Assembly (NCBI GenBank): GCA_017623655.1
Contig: JAGAON010000007.1
Location: 248,001 to 312,000, forward strand
Reading direction: 5' to 3'
Length of the DNA stretch: 64,000 nucleotides
From: Prevotella sp.
Lineage (GTDB): Bacteria; Bacteroidota; Bacteroidia; Bacteroidales; Bacteroidaceae
In this document: piece after piece, positions 53,773 to 61,295 of the stretch
Layout of the letters: every line of letters begins with the position of its first letter
How positions within the stretch are numbered: the first letter of the stretch is position 1
Made by a program: the position numbers and the translations under genes
The notes under the pieces: generated by a model
Told to the model about the DNA's origin: nothing
The model's database searches: none
Seen by the model: the letters and a program-made list of their open reading frames with translations, nothing else

Positions 53773-55070
53773 TCCTTGTAATCACTCAGTTTCTTCATAT
53801 AATACTCCCTCACGTCCGCCCATTTGTAGTAAGGTCCGGTGACAGGGCTGAGGGATTGCGGCAGAGTGGCCTCCTCCTCGTTCAGCAACACCTTCACCAG
53901 CGGGTCGCGGTCGGCGGCATTGCGGCGGTAGAACACGAACTGCACGTTGCTTGCCATCATGAAAATCTTATAGTCGCGCCAGCCGTTTTTCTCTATGTCG
54001 GCAAGGTCACGGTACTGCGTTCCGTAGCCGTTGAGGTCGAGAAGGCACACCAAGGGCAGCACGCACACCTCGTGGCCGTAGCGCAAGGTGGCGCCGGGCA
54101 CGGGCAGGGCAAGTGCGGAATCCGCCTCTTCCACTATCTTTCTCAGCAGGTTGCGCTGCGAATAGACCTGCGTTCCGCCGTTGAGCGGCGAGGGGCCGAA
54201 AGTGATGTACCAGTTGGCATTGCGCACAAGCCAGATGTTGTAGAGCTCTTCAAAGGTGAAGAAGTCATACAGCGACAGGCTGTGCCGCAGCTCCGTGCTC
54301 TGCATATCGGAGCAGATTTTCCATATCTCGTCCACATAGAACTGCTTGGGACGCTTCACGTTGTCCCGCCAGTAGTTCTCATCCTTGAAGATACGGTTCA
54401 TGAACGGCACCCAGTCCAGGTGCTGTCTCTCGAACTCCATGTACGCTTTCTGCGCCTCGGAACCGTCCGGCATCTTCTGCGCCGACAGTTTTTTGTCGTC
54501 GAAATGGATGTATCTCATGTCGCCTTTCGAGGCGTCCAGCCTGAACGTGAGGTTGGGATTGCGGCTTTGCAGGGCCAGAAGGGCGTTGCTCATGGACAGT
54601 ATGCAGCGCACCACCACCGAGCTGTTGGCCTTGATGCAGGTGCTGCCGCCGAACACGGCGGGGAACCTGTCGTACATCCGCAAGGCTATGTCATGGTGCT
54701 GCTGCGCGCCGAGCAGCGTCAGTTCCTCTATGTGTCCCGCCGCGTCATCCTTCACTTTGCGCAGTATCTCCATCAGTTTCCGCCCCTTTTCCGTCAGCAT
54801 CCCGGCGTCGTCAGCCGTCTTCAGCACGGAATACGGACGGGAATACGCCTTCTCGCCGATGAGGTAACGGGAGCCGTGGCGGCCGTAATGGCTGATATAG
54901 CACGCCTCGTAACCCTCTGGAGCCGCCGTAAGAGGCTTCTGCGGGGCGCGGTACGCCACGTAATTGTCGCCCGACAGGGTTATGTCGCGCCTGAAATCGT
55001 CCATCGCCGTCTGCGCGTTAAGGCACAGACTGCATAACAGGATGAGGAGGGAGGTAAGTTGTCTGGTCAT
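53769..55070 (-). CDS. Secreted histidine acid phosphatase (MINPP/phytase-like)
   Basis: Exported phosphomonoesterase of 433 residues in histidine phosphatase clade 2. I start at 55070 (MTRQLTSLLILLCSLCLNAQ signal) instead of the longer frame at 55178, whose extra 36 residues resemble no signal peptide and run into the antitoxin gene. Motif HYGRHGSRYL holds the catalytic His (about H65); the proton-donor region is RYGHEVCVLPL, an HE form. This fits the multiple inositol-polyphosphate phosphatases of Bacteroides, which degrade phytate, but other phosphomonoesters are possible. It overlaps miaB by 4 nt. Confidence 0.88.
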   Translation of the reverse strand: MTRQLTSLLILLCSLCLNAQTAMDDFRRDITLSGDNYVAYRAPQKPLTAAPEGYEACYISHYGRHGSRYLIGEKAYSRPYSVLKTADDAGMLTEKGRKLMEILRKVKDDAAGHIEELTLLGAQQHHDIALRMYDRFPAVFGGSTCIKANSSVVVRCILSMSNALLALQSRNPNLTFRLDASKGDMRYIHFDDKKLSAQKMPDGSEAQKAYMEFERQHLDWVPFMNRIFKDENYWRDNVKRPKQFYVDEIWKICSDMQSTELRHSLSLYDFFTFEELYNIWLVRNANWYITFGPSPLNGGTQVYSQRNLLRKIVEEADSALALPVPGATLRYGHEVCVLPLVCLLDLNGYGTQYRDLADIEKNGWRDYKIFMMASNVQFVFYRRNAADRDPLVKVLLNEEEATLPQSLSPVTGPYYKWADVREYYMKKLSDYKE

Positions 55071-55113
55071 GGATGTTAAGTTTATTGTATGGCAATGATA
55101 TGGTGAATGTTTC

Positions 55114-55425
55114 TCAGGCCATTGCAACGTCAAGCCTGATGCCAAGCGCATTGCACACTTTTGAGAGCAAGGAGACACTGCCGCCGTTACCGTTTTCCAA
55201 GCGTGTGAGCTGTGATCGGCGCACGCCTACACGCTCTGCAAGCTGGCTGGCGGTAATACATTGCGCCTCACGTTCCTTGCGCAGCTTTTCGCCAAGGCGG
55301 TATTCGTCAATCTTTGCCTTGGCTTCTTTCTCGAAAAGGGTACGCTCCGGTGTGCCCTCTTCTCCTATTTGCTCGTCCAATACCTCCTCAAAGGTGTAGA
55401 ACTTCATATCTCCTATCTTCTCCAT
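55114..55425 (-). CDS. XRE-family antitoxin (HigA-like)
   Basis: DNA-binding antitoxin of 103 residues. The N-terminal half (FYTFEEVLDEQIGEEGTPER) probably binds the toxin. The C-terminal half is a helix-turn-helix (ITASQLAERVGVRRSQLTRLENGNGGSVSLLSKVCNALGI read in two helices). It follows the toxin gene with a 2-nt gap, in the toxin-first order typical of HigBA. It would autoregulate the operon, possibly through the tandem GCAAAAGTA sites near 55797-55815. Confidence 0.9.
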   Translation of the reverse strand: MEKIGDMKFYTFEEVLDEQIGEEGTPERTLFEKEAKAKIDEYRLGEKLRKEREAQCITASQLAERVGVRRSQLTRLENGNGGSVSLLSKVCNALGIRLDVAMA

Positions 55426-55427
55426 GG

Positions 55428-55766
55428 CTAATGTTTTTTCTTGTATTCAAAATATTTCCTCATTATAGCCTCAGCCTTGGCTATCTCTTTTTGTGGTGTC
55501 TTCTTGATGATGCCGTGGGTGGCAACCACGAGCGTATCGGTGTCAGTGTCCCAAAAGGCGAATAGCCGATATGCCATTTTGTTATACAGAGTCCGGAACT
55601 CCCAGATGTCTGTATTGTCCAGTTTCTTGAACAGTTCCTTGTTCCTTTCTCCACCGGCAACCCTGTATATGTTGTGATATATCTTCCTTGAAGCCTGTTG
55701 CGGCAAGCCTTCAACAAACTGCCTTGCTTCTTCTGACATTATCAGCCGGAACGTGCCTTTATCCAT
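55428..55766 (-). CDS. RelE/HigB-like toxin (Gp49 family)
   Basis: Predicted ribosome-dependent mRNA interferase of 112 residues. RelE-fold segments: FRLIMSEEARQFVEGLPQQASRKI, then IWEFRTLYNKMAYRLFAFWD and DTLVVATHGIIKKTPQKEIAKAEAIMRKY, the last being the common HG-xxKK-TPxxEI-A motif of phage-derived Gp49-like toxins. Paired with the antitoxin downstream. The pair lies just upstream of the phosphatase-miaB genes and could be a small mobile stability module. Confidence 0.92.
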   Translation of the reverse strand: MDKGTFRLIMSEEARQFVEGLPQQASRKIYHNIYRVAGGERNKELFKKLDNTDIWEFRTLYNKMAYRLFAFWDTDTDTLVVATHGIIKKTPQKEIAKAEAIMRKYFEYKKKH

Positions 55767-55774
55767 TTCACTTG

Positions 55775-55815
55775 CAAATGTACGGTTATTCTTTGTGCAA
55801 AAGTACGCAAAAGTA
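55775..55815 (-). promoter_or_regulatory. Promoter/operator region of the toxin-antitoxin operon
   Basis: Three TAnnTTTG-type boxes on the minus strand: TACATTTG (55782-55775) and two TACTTTTG (55805-55798, 55815-55808). The last two are part of a 10-bp direct repeat (GCAAAAGTA) that could be an antitoxin operator. The nearest box is 9 nt from the toxin ATG. Confidence 0.45.
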
Positions 55816-55855
55816 TTGGAATGGCAAAATTATCCGTACAAAAAACACCCGCCAC

Positions 55856-55887
55856 CTTGGCCATTCCGAAAAAAAACGTTACTTTTG
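55856..55887 (+). promoter_or_regulatory. Promoter of the M15 peptidase gene
   Basis: CTTG (55856-55859), 20 nt, TACTTTTG (55880-55887), an exact -7 box. The ATG at 55895 follows after 7 nt, so the transcript would have almost no leader. Confidence 0.65.
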
Positions 55888-55894
55888 CAACGTT

Positions 55895-56578
55895 ATGATT
55901 CGACTTATATATACCTTATTATATATGCTCCTCACGCTGCCGTCCATGGCGCAGAAGGCCGGCGACGTGCTGCCCGAATGCCGCACGGAGGCCGAGGCGC
56001 GACAGCGTGCCGCACGTTATTTCACCGGCGAAGAGATACCCGACGAGGTATTCCGGCGCATGAGGGGCAAGTCGTTTCCGGCTGGTTGCACCGTGAAACG
56101 CAGCGACCTGCGCTACCTCTGTATGCTGCACCGCAACAGGGAGGGGCGCACACAGGTGGGGGAGATGGTCTGCAACAAGGCCATCGCCGGCGACCTGCTC
56201 CGCATTTTCCGCCGTTTGTATGAGGAGGGCTACCGCATCGAGCGCATGATGCTCATCGACGACTACGGCGCTGACGACGAACGGTCCATGGCGGCGAACA
56301 ATACCTCATGCTTTAACTTCCGCCTTGTCACCGGTTCCCGCACCCGTGTGTCGAAACACGGCATGGGCATGGCGGTAGATATAAACCCGCTTTACAACCC
56401 GTACGTCAAGGGGAAGGTCGTGAGACCGGCCGCCTCACGGCCATACGCACGCGACCGCGGCAAGGTGCCGATGGCCATACAGCGGGGCGACGTGTGCCAC
56501 CGGCTTTTCACACGGCATGGCTTTTCATGGGGCGGAGCGTGGAGAAGCCTGAAAGACTACCAGCATTTCGAGAAGTGA
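55895..56578 (+). CDS. M15-family D-alanyl-D-alanine carboxypeptidase-like metallopeptidase
   Basis: Exported zinc peptidase of 227 residues. Start chosen at 55895 (MIRLIYTLLYMLLTLPSMAQ signal); the frame is open further upstream but that region holds the promoter. The zinc-ligand motif SKHGMGMAVDIN fits SxHxxGxAxD, and a second ligand is in the terminal DYQHFEK (H). The central IERMMLIDDYGADDERSMAANNTSCFNFR fits the M15 substrate cleft. It probably trims peptidoglycan peptides in the periplasm; the exact bond is not established. A family C half-repeat lies just after the gene. Confidence 0.88.
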   Translation: MIRLIYTLLYMLLTLPSMAQKAGDVLPECRTEAEARQRAARYFTGEEIPDEVFRRMRGKSFPAGCTVKRSDLRYLCMLHRNREGRTQVGEMVCNKAIAGDLLRIFRRLYEEGYRIERMMLIDDYGADDERSMAANNTSCFNFRLVTGSRTRVSKHGMGMAVDINPLYNPYVKGKVVRPAASRPYARDRGKVPMAIQRGDVCHRLFTRHGFSWGGAWRSLKDYQHFEK

Positions 56579-56595
56579 GAGAACAGCAACCGCCC

Positions 56596-56622
56596 TTGTA
56601 GGGACGCACCTTGGTGCGTCCG
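56596..56622. repeat. Family C single palindrome
   Basis: TTGTAGGGACGCACCTTGG followed by TGCGTCCG, a half-unit 18 nt after the peptidase stop; it could serve as a terminator. Confidence 0.7.
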
Positions 56623-56642
56623 AAATCACAGAATTTGCATAG

Positions 56643-57192
56643 AAAAAGCCCTGAAAGGGCGGAATAACACAGCACAGGGTGTAAACCCTGTGAATTGATT
56701 GCGTATGGAGAAAAAGGTATTGGCACCCCGAAGCCGGCAGGCGAGGAGCACTATGTGCGACGAGGGGTGAAGCGTCCGCATTCCGTTCACGACAATCCTT
56801 ACCGTTTGCAGGGCATTTACTGCTATCCGTTTTTGTTTTCACCCCTCGCTGCCCTGCGGGCATCTCGCCTGCCGGCTTCGGGGTGCCAATGGCATTTTAT
56901 GGTCGCAATGTGTTACACAGGGTTTACACCCTGTGCTGTGTTATTCCGCCCTTTCAGGGCTGTGCTTTTACGCTCTATTAACTAACGTATTACAAACGGG
57001 TGCTGATTACCTTGCGAAAGAGGCCTGATTACACTGCAATCAGCACCTGTTTACAGGGTAATCAGCACCCTTTTGCAAATCCACCGGTTATGACTTATGC
57101 GCCGTTATTGTAGAGACGATGTACCACATCGTCTCCGCAACCGCACCGCGTTACATTATTTACTGATACGATGTGGTACATCGTCTCTACAA
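56643..57192. repeat. Composite element in B-D-A order
   Basis: B2 (56643-56961) is a 320-bp nested inverted repeat with outer GCCCTGAAAGGGC, ACAGGGTGTAAACCCTGT and inner CCCCGAAGCCGGCAGGCGAG arms. D7 (56992-57077) and A6 (57108-57192) follow. The module order differs from the D-A-B copies, so the modules can be combined separately. It fills most of the 766-nt gap before the esterase gene; nothing else is seen there except its promoter. Confidence 0.78.
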
Positions 57193-57278
57193 TAACGGCG
57201 GCAACACGTCTGAAAAAACGCTTTCCATCCTTTTCCCGTTGCCGACGGTGACGCACCGGAATCTTTCTTTTCCTTTTA

Positions 57279-57310
57279 TTTGGCGGTATGGAATTTATTG
57301 CATAACTTTG
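57279..57310 (+). promoter_or_regulatory. Promoter of the double-esterase gene
   Basis: TTTG (57279-57282), 20 nt, TAACTTTG (57303-57310): both boxes match the Bacteroidetes consensus, 33 nt before the ATG at 57344. Confidence 0.8.
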
Positions 57311-57343
57311 CATACAGAAAACCACTTACTAACTATAACTGAC

Positions 57344-58765
57344 ATGAAGAAAACCTTATCTCTCATCATTATCGCCGCGCTGGCACTGTCGGCGGCGGCA
57401 CAGAGCACCGCGCGCAAATTCGTATTGAAAAACTCCGAAGACGGCAAGTCGGAGCTGACCGTATATCTCCCCACCCCCGAAGCGGCTTCACGGGCCAACG
57501 GAATGGCGGTGGTTGACTGCCCCGGAGGCGGGTACAGCCACCTGTCCATGCAGAACGAGGGGCACGACTGGGCGGAGTTTTTCAACGCCAAGGGCATCGC
57601 ATACGTGGTGTTGCAGTACCGTATGCCCCACGGTGACCGCAACATCCCGCTCTCTGACGCGTACAACGCCATGCGCACCGTGCGCGACTCCGCCGCCGTG
57701 TGGCACGTGAACCCGCGCGCCGTGGGCATCATGGGATTCTCGGCGGGCGGACATCTGGCGTCAAGCGTATCGACACACGCCCCCTATGAGGCACGCCCCG
57801 ACTTCAGCATACTGTTCTATCCCGTGGTGTCGATGGTGGAGAGAGACACGCACAAAGGCTCGGTAAGGGGATTCTTGGGTGACAATTACGGCGACAAGGG
57901 GCTGCAACGGGAGTGGTCAAACTTCAATGCCGTGCGCCGGCACATAACTCCTCCCGCCATAATACTGCTGGCCAACGACGACCGTGCGGTGCCGCCGGTG
58001 ACGAACGGAGTGGCGTATTACAGCGCCATGCGCCGTGCGGGAAACCTTTGCGAGATGCACATCTACCCCACAGGCGGCCACGGCTTCGGCTTCAAGGCGT
58101 CATACAAGTACCACGACCGTATGCTGGCCGACCTCTCGCAGTGGCTTAAAGACGTGCCCCTGCCGGCCGAAAAGGACGTGAAGGTGGCGTGCATCGGAAA
58201 CAGCATAACCGACGGCCACGGCATAGACATGGCCGGGAGCCTGTCCTATCCCGCCCTGTTGCGCAAGCGTCTCGGCAGGGGTTACGAGGTAAAGAACTTC
58301 GGAGTGAGCAGCAGGACGATGTGCTCCGCCGGCGACAAGCCGTATATCCGGGAGCAGGCATGGCGTGACGCCAAGGCGTACAACCCCGACATAGTGGTCA
58401 TCAAGCTCGGGACCAACGACACGAAGCCGCAGAACCGCGACGTGGCAGTGCGTGACTTCGCGAAGGACTGTCAGGCGATGATAGACACATTGAAGGCTCT
58501 GCCGTCGAAGCCGAGGATTTATCTCTGCACGCCTATACCCGCGTTCAAGGACACATGGGGCATCAGCGACTCGGTGATAGTGAGCCTTGAGATTCCCGCC
58601 ATACAGAAACTGGCGAAGAAAAACAAGTTGAAAGTGATAGACCTGCATACGCTTTTCGCCGATCAGGCGAAGAATATGCTCAACGACGGCATACACCCCA
58701 ATGACAAGGGCGCCGCCCGTCTGGCGGAAATCGTGGCGGAGGCGTTGAAGGAAGAGAAGAAGTAA
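57344..58765 (+). CDS. Secreted two-domain esterase: alpha/beta hydrolase plus SGNH hydrolase
   Basis: Exported fusion protein of 473 residues, start chosen at 57344 (MKKTLSLIIIAALALSAAAQ); the longer frame runs through the promoter. Domain 1 (about 25-270) is an alpha/beta hydrolase like acetyl-xylan esterases: oxyanion PGGGY 60-64, nucleophile S133 in GFSAGGH, D212 and H246 (TGGHGF). Domain 2 (about 278-473) is an SGNH/GDSL esterase: block I GNSITDG with S287, GTND, and IHPNDKGA with the Asp/His pair. Both are common deacetylases of plant glycans, so the fusion probably strips acetyl or feruloyl groups from xylan or pectin. Substrate is inferred. Confidence 0.88.
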   Translation: MKKTLSLIIIAALALSAAAQSTARKFVLKNSEDGKSELTVYLPTPEAASRANGMAVVDCPGGGYSHLSMQNEGHDWAEFFNAKGIAYVVLQYRMPHGDRNIPLSDAYNAMRTVRDSAAVWHVNPRAVGIMGFSAGGHLASSVSTHAPYEARPDFSILFYPVVSMVERDTHKGSVRGFLGDNYGDKGLQREWSNFNAVRRHITPPAIILLANDDRAVPPVTNGVAYYSAMRRAGNLCEMHIYPTGGHGFGFKASYKYHDRMLADLSQWLKDVPLPAEKDVKVACIGNSITDGHGIDMAGSLSYPALLRKRLGRGYEVKNFGVSSRTMCSAGDKPYIREQAWRDAKAYNPDIVVIKLGTNDTKPQNRDVAVRDFAKDCQAMIDTLKALPSKPRIYLCTPIPAFKDTWGISDSVIVSLEIPAIQKLAKKNKLKVIDLHTLFADQAKNMLNDGIHPNDKGAARLAEIVAEALKEEKK

Positions 58766-58808
58766 ACAAGGCAGGAACCGCCCCGAAAGGACGATATTTA
58801 TACGAAAT

Positions 58809-58905
58809 TTGTAGAGACGATGAGCCTCATCGTCTCAATGCCGTTTGCCTTTCCGGTGATTACCATATTCTGGTGCTGAGACGATGTGATACATCGTCTC
58901 TACAA
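58809..58905. repeat. Family A doublet, copy A7
   Basis: TTGTAGAGACGATGAGCCTC to CATCGTCTCTACAA, two inverted palindromes with CAATGCCGTTTGCCTTTCCG between them. It lies 44 nt after the esterase stop and leads into the next composite. Confidence 0.78.
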
Positions 58906-58950
58906 GCGGGTGCGATGTCTTGAAACGAACATGTACCAATTATAAAGCAA

Positions 58951-59508
58951 GAAAGCCCTGAAAGGGCGACAGAACACAGCACAGGGTGTTAACCCTGTGA
59001 ATTGATTGCGTATGAAGAAAAAGGTATCGGCACCCCGAAGCCGGCAGGCGAGGAGCACGGAGTGCGACGAGGGGTGATACATCCGCATTCCGTTCACGAT
59101 GATTCTTGCCGCTTGCCGCACATTTACCGTTATTCGTTTTTGTTTTCACCCCTCGTCGCACTCCGTGCTCCTCGCCTACCGGCTTCGGGGTTCTAATAGT
59201 ATTGTAGGGTCGCAACGTGTTACACAGGGCTTACACCCTGTGCTGTATTATTCCGCCCTTTCAGGGCTTTTGATTTGTTGTGAATTGCATATAAAACCGA
59301 TACATGCGCGAAATTTGTAGAGACGATGAACCTCATCGTCTCAATACCATTTGCCTTTCCGGCGATTACCATATTCTGGTGCTGAGACGATGTGGTACAT
59401 CGTCTCTACAAGCGGGTGCAGGGGCTAAAAACAAACAGGTGCTGATTACAGTGTAATCAGCACCTAATCACACTGCAATCAGCACCTGTTTGCAAGGTAA
59501 TCAGCGGC
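58951..59508. repeat. Composite element, inverted copy (B-A-D)
   Basis: B3 (58951-59271), A8 (59315-59411), linker GCGGGTGCAGGGGCTAAAAA (the reverse of the D-A linker), then D8 (59432-59508). Read on the minus strand this is D-A-B, as in the three copies above. It ends 26 nt before the xerD stop. No gene in 58766-59533. Confidence 0.8.
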
Positions 59509-59533
59509 AAATTACCGGCATGACGGTTATCGG

Positions 59534-60487
59534 TCACTCCATGAGCCGCATATTTCTCGGATGGTGCTCCAGCACTTCACGGCGCAAGGTGGACATATCT
59601 ATGTGGGTGTAAATCTGCGTGGTGCCTATCTTCTCGTGCCCCAGCATGGCCTGTATGGCACGCAGCGATGCGCCGCTTTCCAGCAGTGCGGTGGCGAAGG
59701 AATGGCGCAGCGTATGGGGAGAGATGGTCTTTTTGATGCCCGCCTCCGCCGCAAGGCGTTTTATCATTATCAGTATCATGGTGCGGGTGAGATGCGCCCC
59801 ACGGCGGTTGAGGAACGCATAGTCCTCCTCGCCGGGCTTGATGTTCATCCGCCGGCGGTCGTCATACCACAGGTGCAGTTCCTTTATGGCGACGGGGGAG
59901 ATGGGCACAAGGCGTTCCTTAGCCCCCTTGCCCGTCACCCTCACGAAGCCTTCCTCCTCGTATATCTGCGACAGGGGCAGCGTTACGAGCTCTGACACGC
60001 GCAGACCGCATGAGAAAAGCACCTCGATGATGGCGCGGTTGCGGTGTCCCTCCCACTTGGTGAGGTCTATTTTGTCTTTAAGCATATCGACCTCGGCGGT
60101 TGTAAGCACCTCCGGCAGGTGTTTGTCCTGTATCGGTGACTCCAACAATTCGGAGGGGTCTTGCTCCACATAGCCGTCGAGTTCAAGGAAATGGTAGAAC
60201 GCCCTCACGCCGCACAGAATCCGGGCGTGTGTGGATGACGCTATGCCGAGGTCGTGAAGGGAGGCGGAAAATGTCTCCAAGTCGCTGAGTTCAAGGTGCA
60301 TGGGGCTTTTGTTCTCTTCCCCGCACCACGCCAACAGCCTGCCGACGTCGTGCATATAGGCTTCGAGCGTGTGGGGCGAAAGGCCGCGCAACAGGCGCAG
60401 GTGGCGGCGGAAGGCGGACAGAACTCCGCCCAGCCCCCCAGCAGCCCCTCCCCTCGTGGAGGGAGATGTATGTGGCATTGTGGACAT
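59534..60487 (-). CDS. xerD: Tyrosine recombinase XerD
   Basis: Site-specific recombinase of 317 residues that with XerC resolves chromosome dimers at dif. N-terminal SAM-like domain about 20-115 (LRLLRGLSPHTLEAYMHDV), catalytic domain with Arg in CGLRVSELV, Lys in GKGAKERLVPI, HTLRHSFAT (H-x-x-R), LGHEKIGTTQIYTH (His and nucleophile Tyr). The C-terminus is normal for XerD. The first 20 residues (MPHTSPSTRGGAAGGLGG) are unlike the family and are encoded by a GC-rich family F repeat (60440-60472), a repeat-derived extension. A start at 60478 is equally possible. Gene order with the YqiA-like gene gives no further hint. Confidence 0.93.
   Translation of the reverse strand: MSTMPHTSPSTRGGAAGGLGGVLSAFRRHLRLLRGLSPHTLEAYMHDVGRLLAWCGEENKSPMHLELSDLETFSASLHDLGIASSTHARILCGVRAFYHFLELDGYVEQDPSELLESPIQDKHLPEVLTTAEVDMLKDKIDLTKWEGHRNRAIIEVLFSCGLRVSELVTLPLSQIYEEEGFVRVTGKGAKERLVPISPVAIKELHLWYDDRRRMNIKPGEEDYAFLNRRGAHLTRTMILIMIKRLAAEAGIKKTISPHTLRHSFATALLESGASLRAIQAMLGHEKIGTTQIYTHIDMSTLRREVLEHHPRNMRLME
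60440..60472. repeat. Family F GC-rich palindrome inside xerD codons
   Basis: CCCCTCCCCTCGTGGAGGGA and flanking GC-rich bases at codons about 7-17. Same plan as the other F copies, read in frame. Confidence 0.6.
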
Positions 60488-60535
60488 TTTTGTTTGTTAC
60501 ATTATCTTTATAGCGTACAGTTCATCGCCTTGCCC

Positions 60536-60583
60536 GCCCTCATCCACGGGCGGAGAAGGGCGGTAAAACACAAGGATGAGGGC
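60536..60583. terminator. Hairpin between xerD and the YqiA-like gene
   Basis: GCCCTCATCC (60536-60545) and GGATGAGGGC (60574-60583) form a 10-bp stem with a 28-nt loop, between the upstream gene's stop and the xerD start on the minus strand. No U-run follows, so it may be a processing or attenuation structure instead of a full terminator. Confidence 0.4.
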
Positions 60584-60617
60584 TGAACACACTTACTTCT
60601 TGGCAGGAGCAGCACTA

Positions 60618-60656
60618 TCTACTCCCTCCCCTCGGGGAGGGACGGGGAGGGGGCGG
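60618..60656. repeat. Family F GC-rich palindrome overlapping the end of the YqiA-like gene
   Basis: CTCCCTCCCCTCGGGGAGGG followed by ACGGGGAGGGGGCGG. It encodes the last 12 or so residues (AAPSPSLPEGRE) of the upstream esterase and its stop. Confidence 0.7.
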
Positions 60657-61221
60657 CAAGCTGTTGGATAAGCGGCAGCACCACTTTTTTCAGCACTTTC
60701 TCGTTCAAACGGTGCTCTCCCTCGAAGCGGATGCACTGCGGGTAGTGCTTATGGAAGAGGTCGTAGGTGTGGCATACGGGGTCGTTGATGCCGAAAAGGC
60801 CATAGACCTGCTCCCTGTCCTCGTCCGTAAGGTTCTTGAACTGCTGCCGTTCCACTTGGTTGTGGTGCTGTATTATGTCGCGGGTGATACGGAACGTCTT
60901 TTGGTTGTCCTTGCGTCCGTTGAAGAACTTGTGCTCGCCGGTTTTTAATACCTTGCTCATCGTTGACATATTGACGGCGGGGTTGACGCAGATGCGCCTG
61001 AAACCGTGCATCTGGTGGGCGTACATACCGCCCATGCTGGTTCCGAGTACCACGTCGGGCTGTTCCTCCTCGCACAGCCGGCGCAGGTAAGGCAGGGCTT
61101 CAAGAGGGTCAACGGGGATGTCGGGGGCTACCACCTCAGCCTCCGGCAACAGTTTACGCAGCAGTTCGACTGTGCCGCTCGCCCCGGAAGAACCGAAGCC
61201 ATGGAAATAAACTATCTTCAT
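60619..61221 (-). CDS. YqiA/YcfP-like alpha/beta-hydrolase esterase
   Basis: Cytoplasmic esterase-like protein of 200 residues (UPF0227/YqiA group). MKIVYFHGFGSSG gives the oxyanion region, GTSMGGMYA holds nucleophile S62, and the C-terminal GEHRLNE supplies the likely catalytic His. The middle (NGRKDNQKTF...) is typical of the Bacteroidetes branch. The last 12 residues come from a family F repeat (60618-60656), which probably replaced the original end. Substrate unknown. Its only neighbour on the strand is xerD, 131 nt downstream. Confidence 0.82.
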   Translation of the reverse strand: MKIVYFHGFGSSGASGTVELLRKLLPEAEVVAPDIPVDPLEALPYLRRLCEEEQPDVVLGTSMGGMYAHQMHGFRRICVNPAVNMSTMSKVLKTGEHKFFNGRKDNQKTFRITRDIIQHHNQVERQQFKNLTDEDREQVYGLFGINDPVCHTYDLFHKHYPQCIRFEGEHRLNEKVLKKVVLPLIQQLAAPSPSLPEGRE

Positions 61222-61295
61222 CTTTGATTAATTTATAATTAATAATTTATAATGTATAATTATGGGATTGTGGTCTCACTATTGCTTGTTCGACG

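Noticed and set aside
53856-55037. 393-codon plus-strand open frame
   Set aside because: It lies fully antisense to the histidine phosphatase, whose motifs are clear; the reading is low in complexity (rich in H, V, R, Q) and resembles no family.
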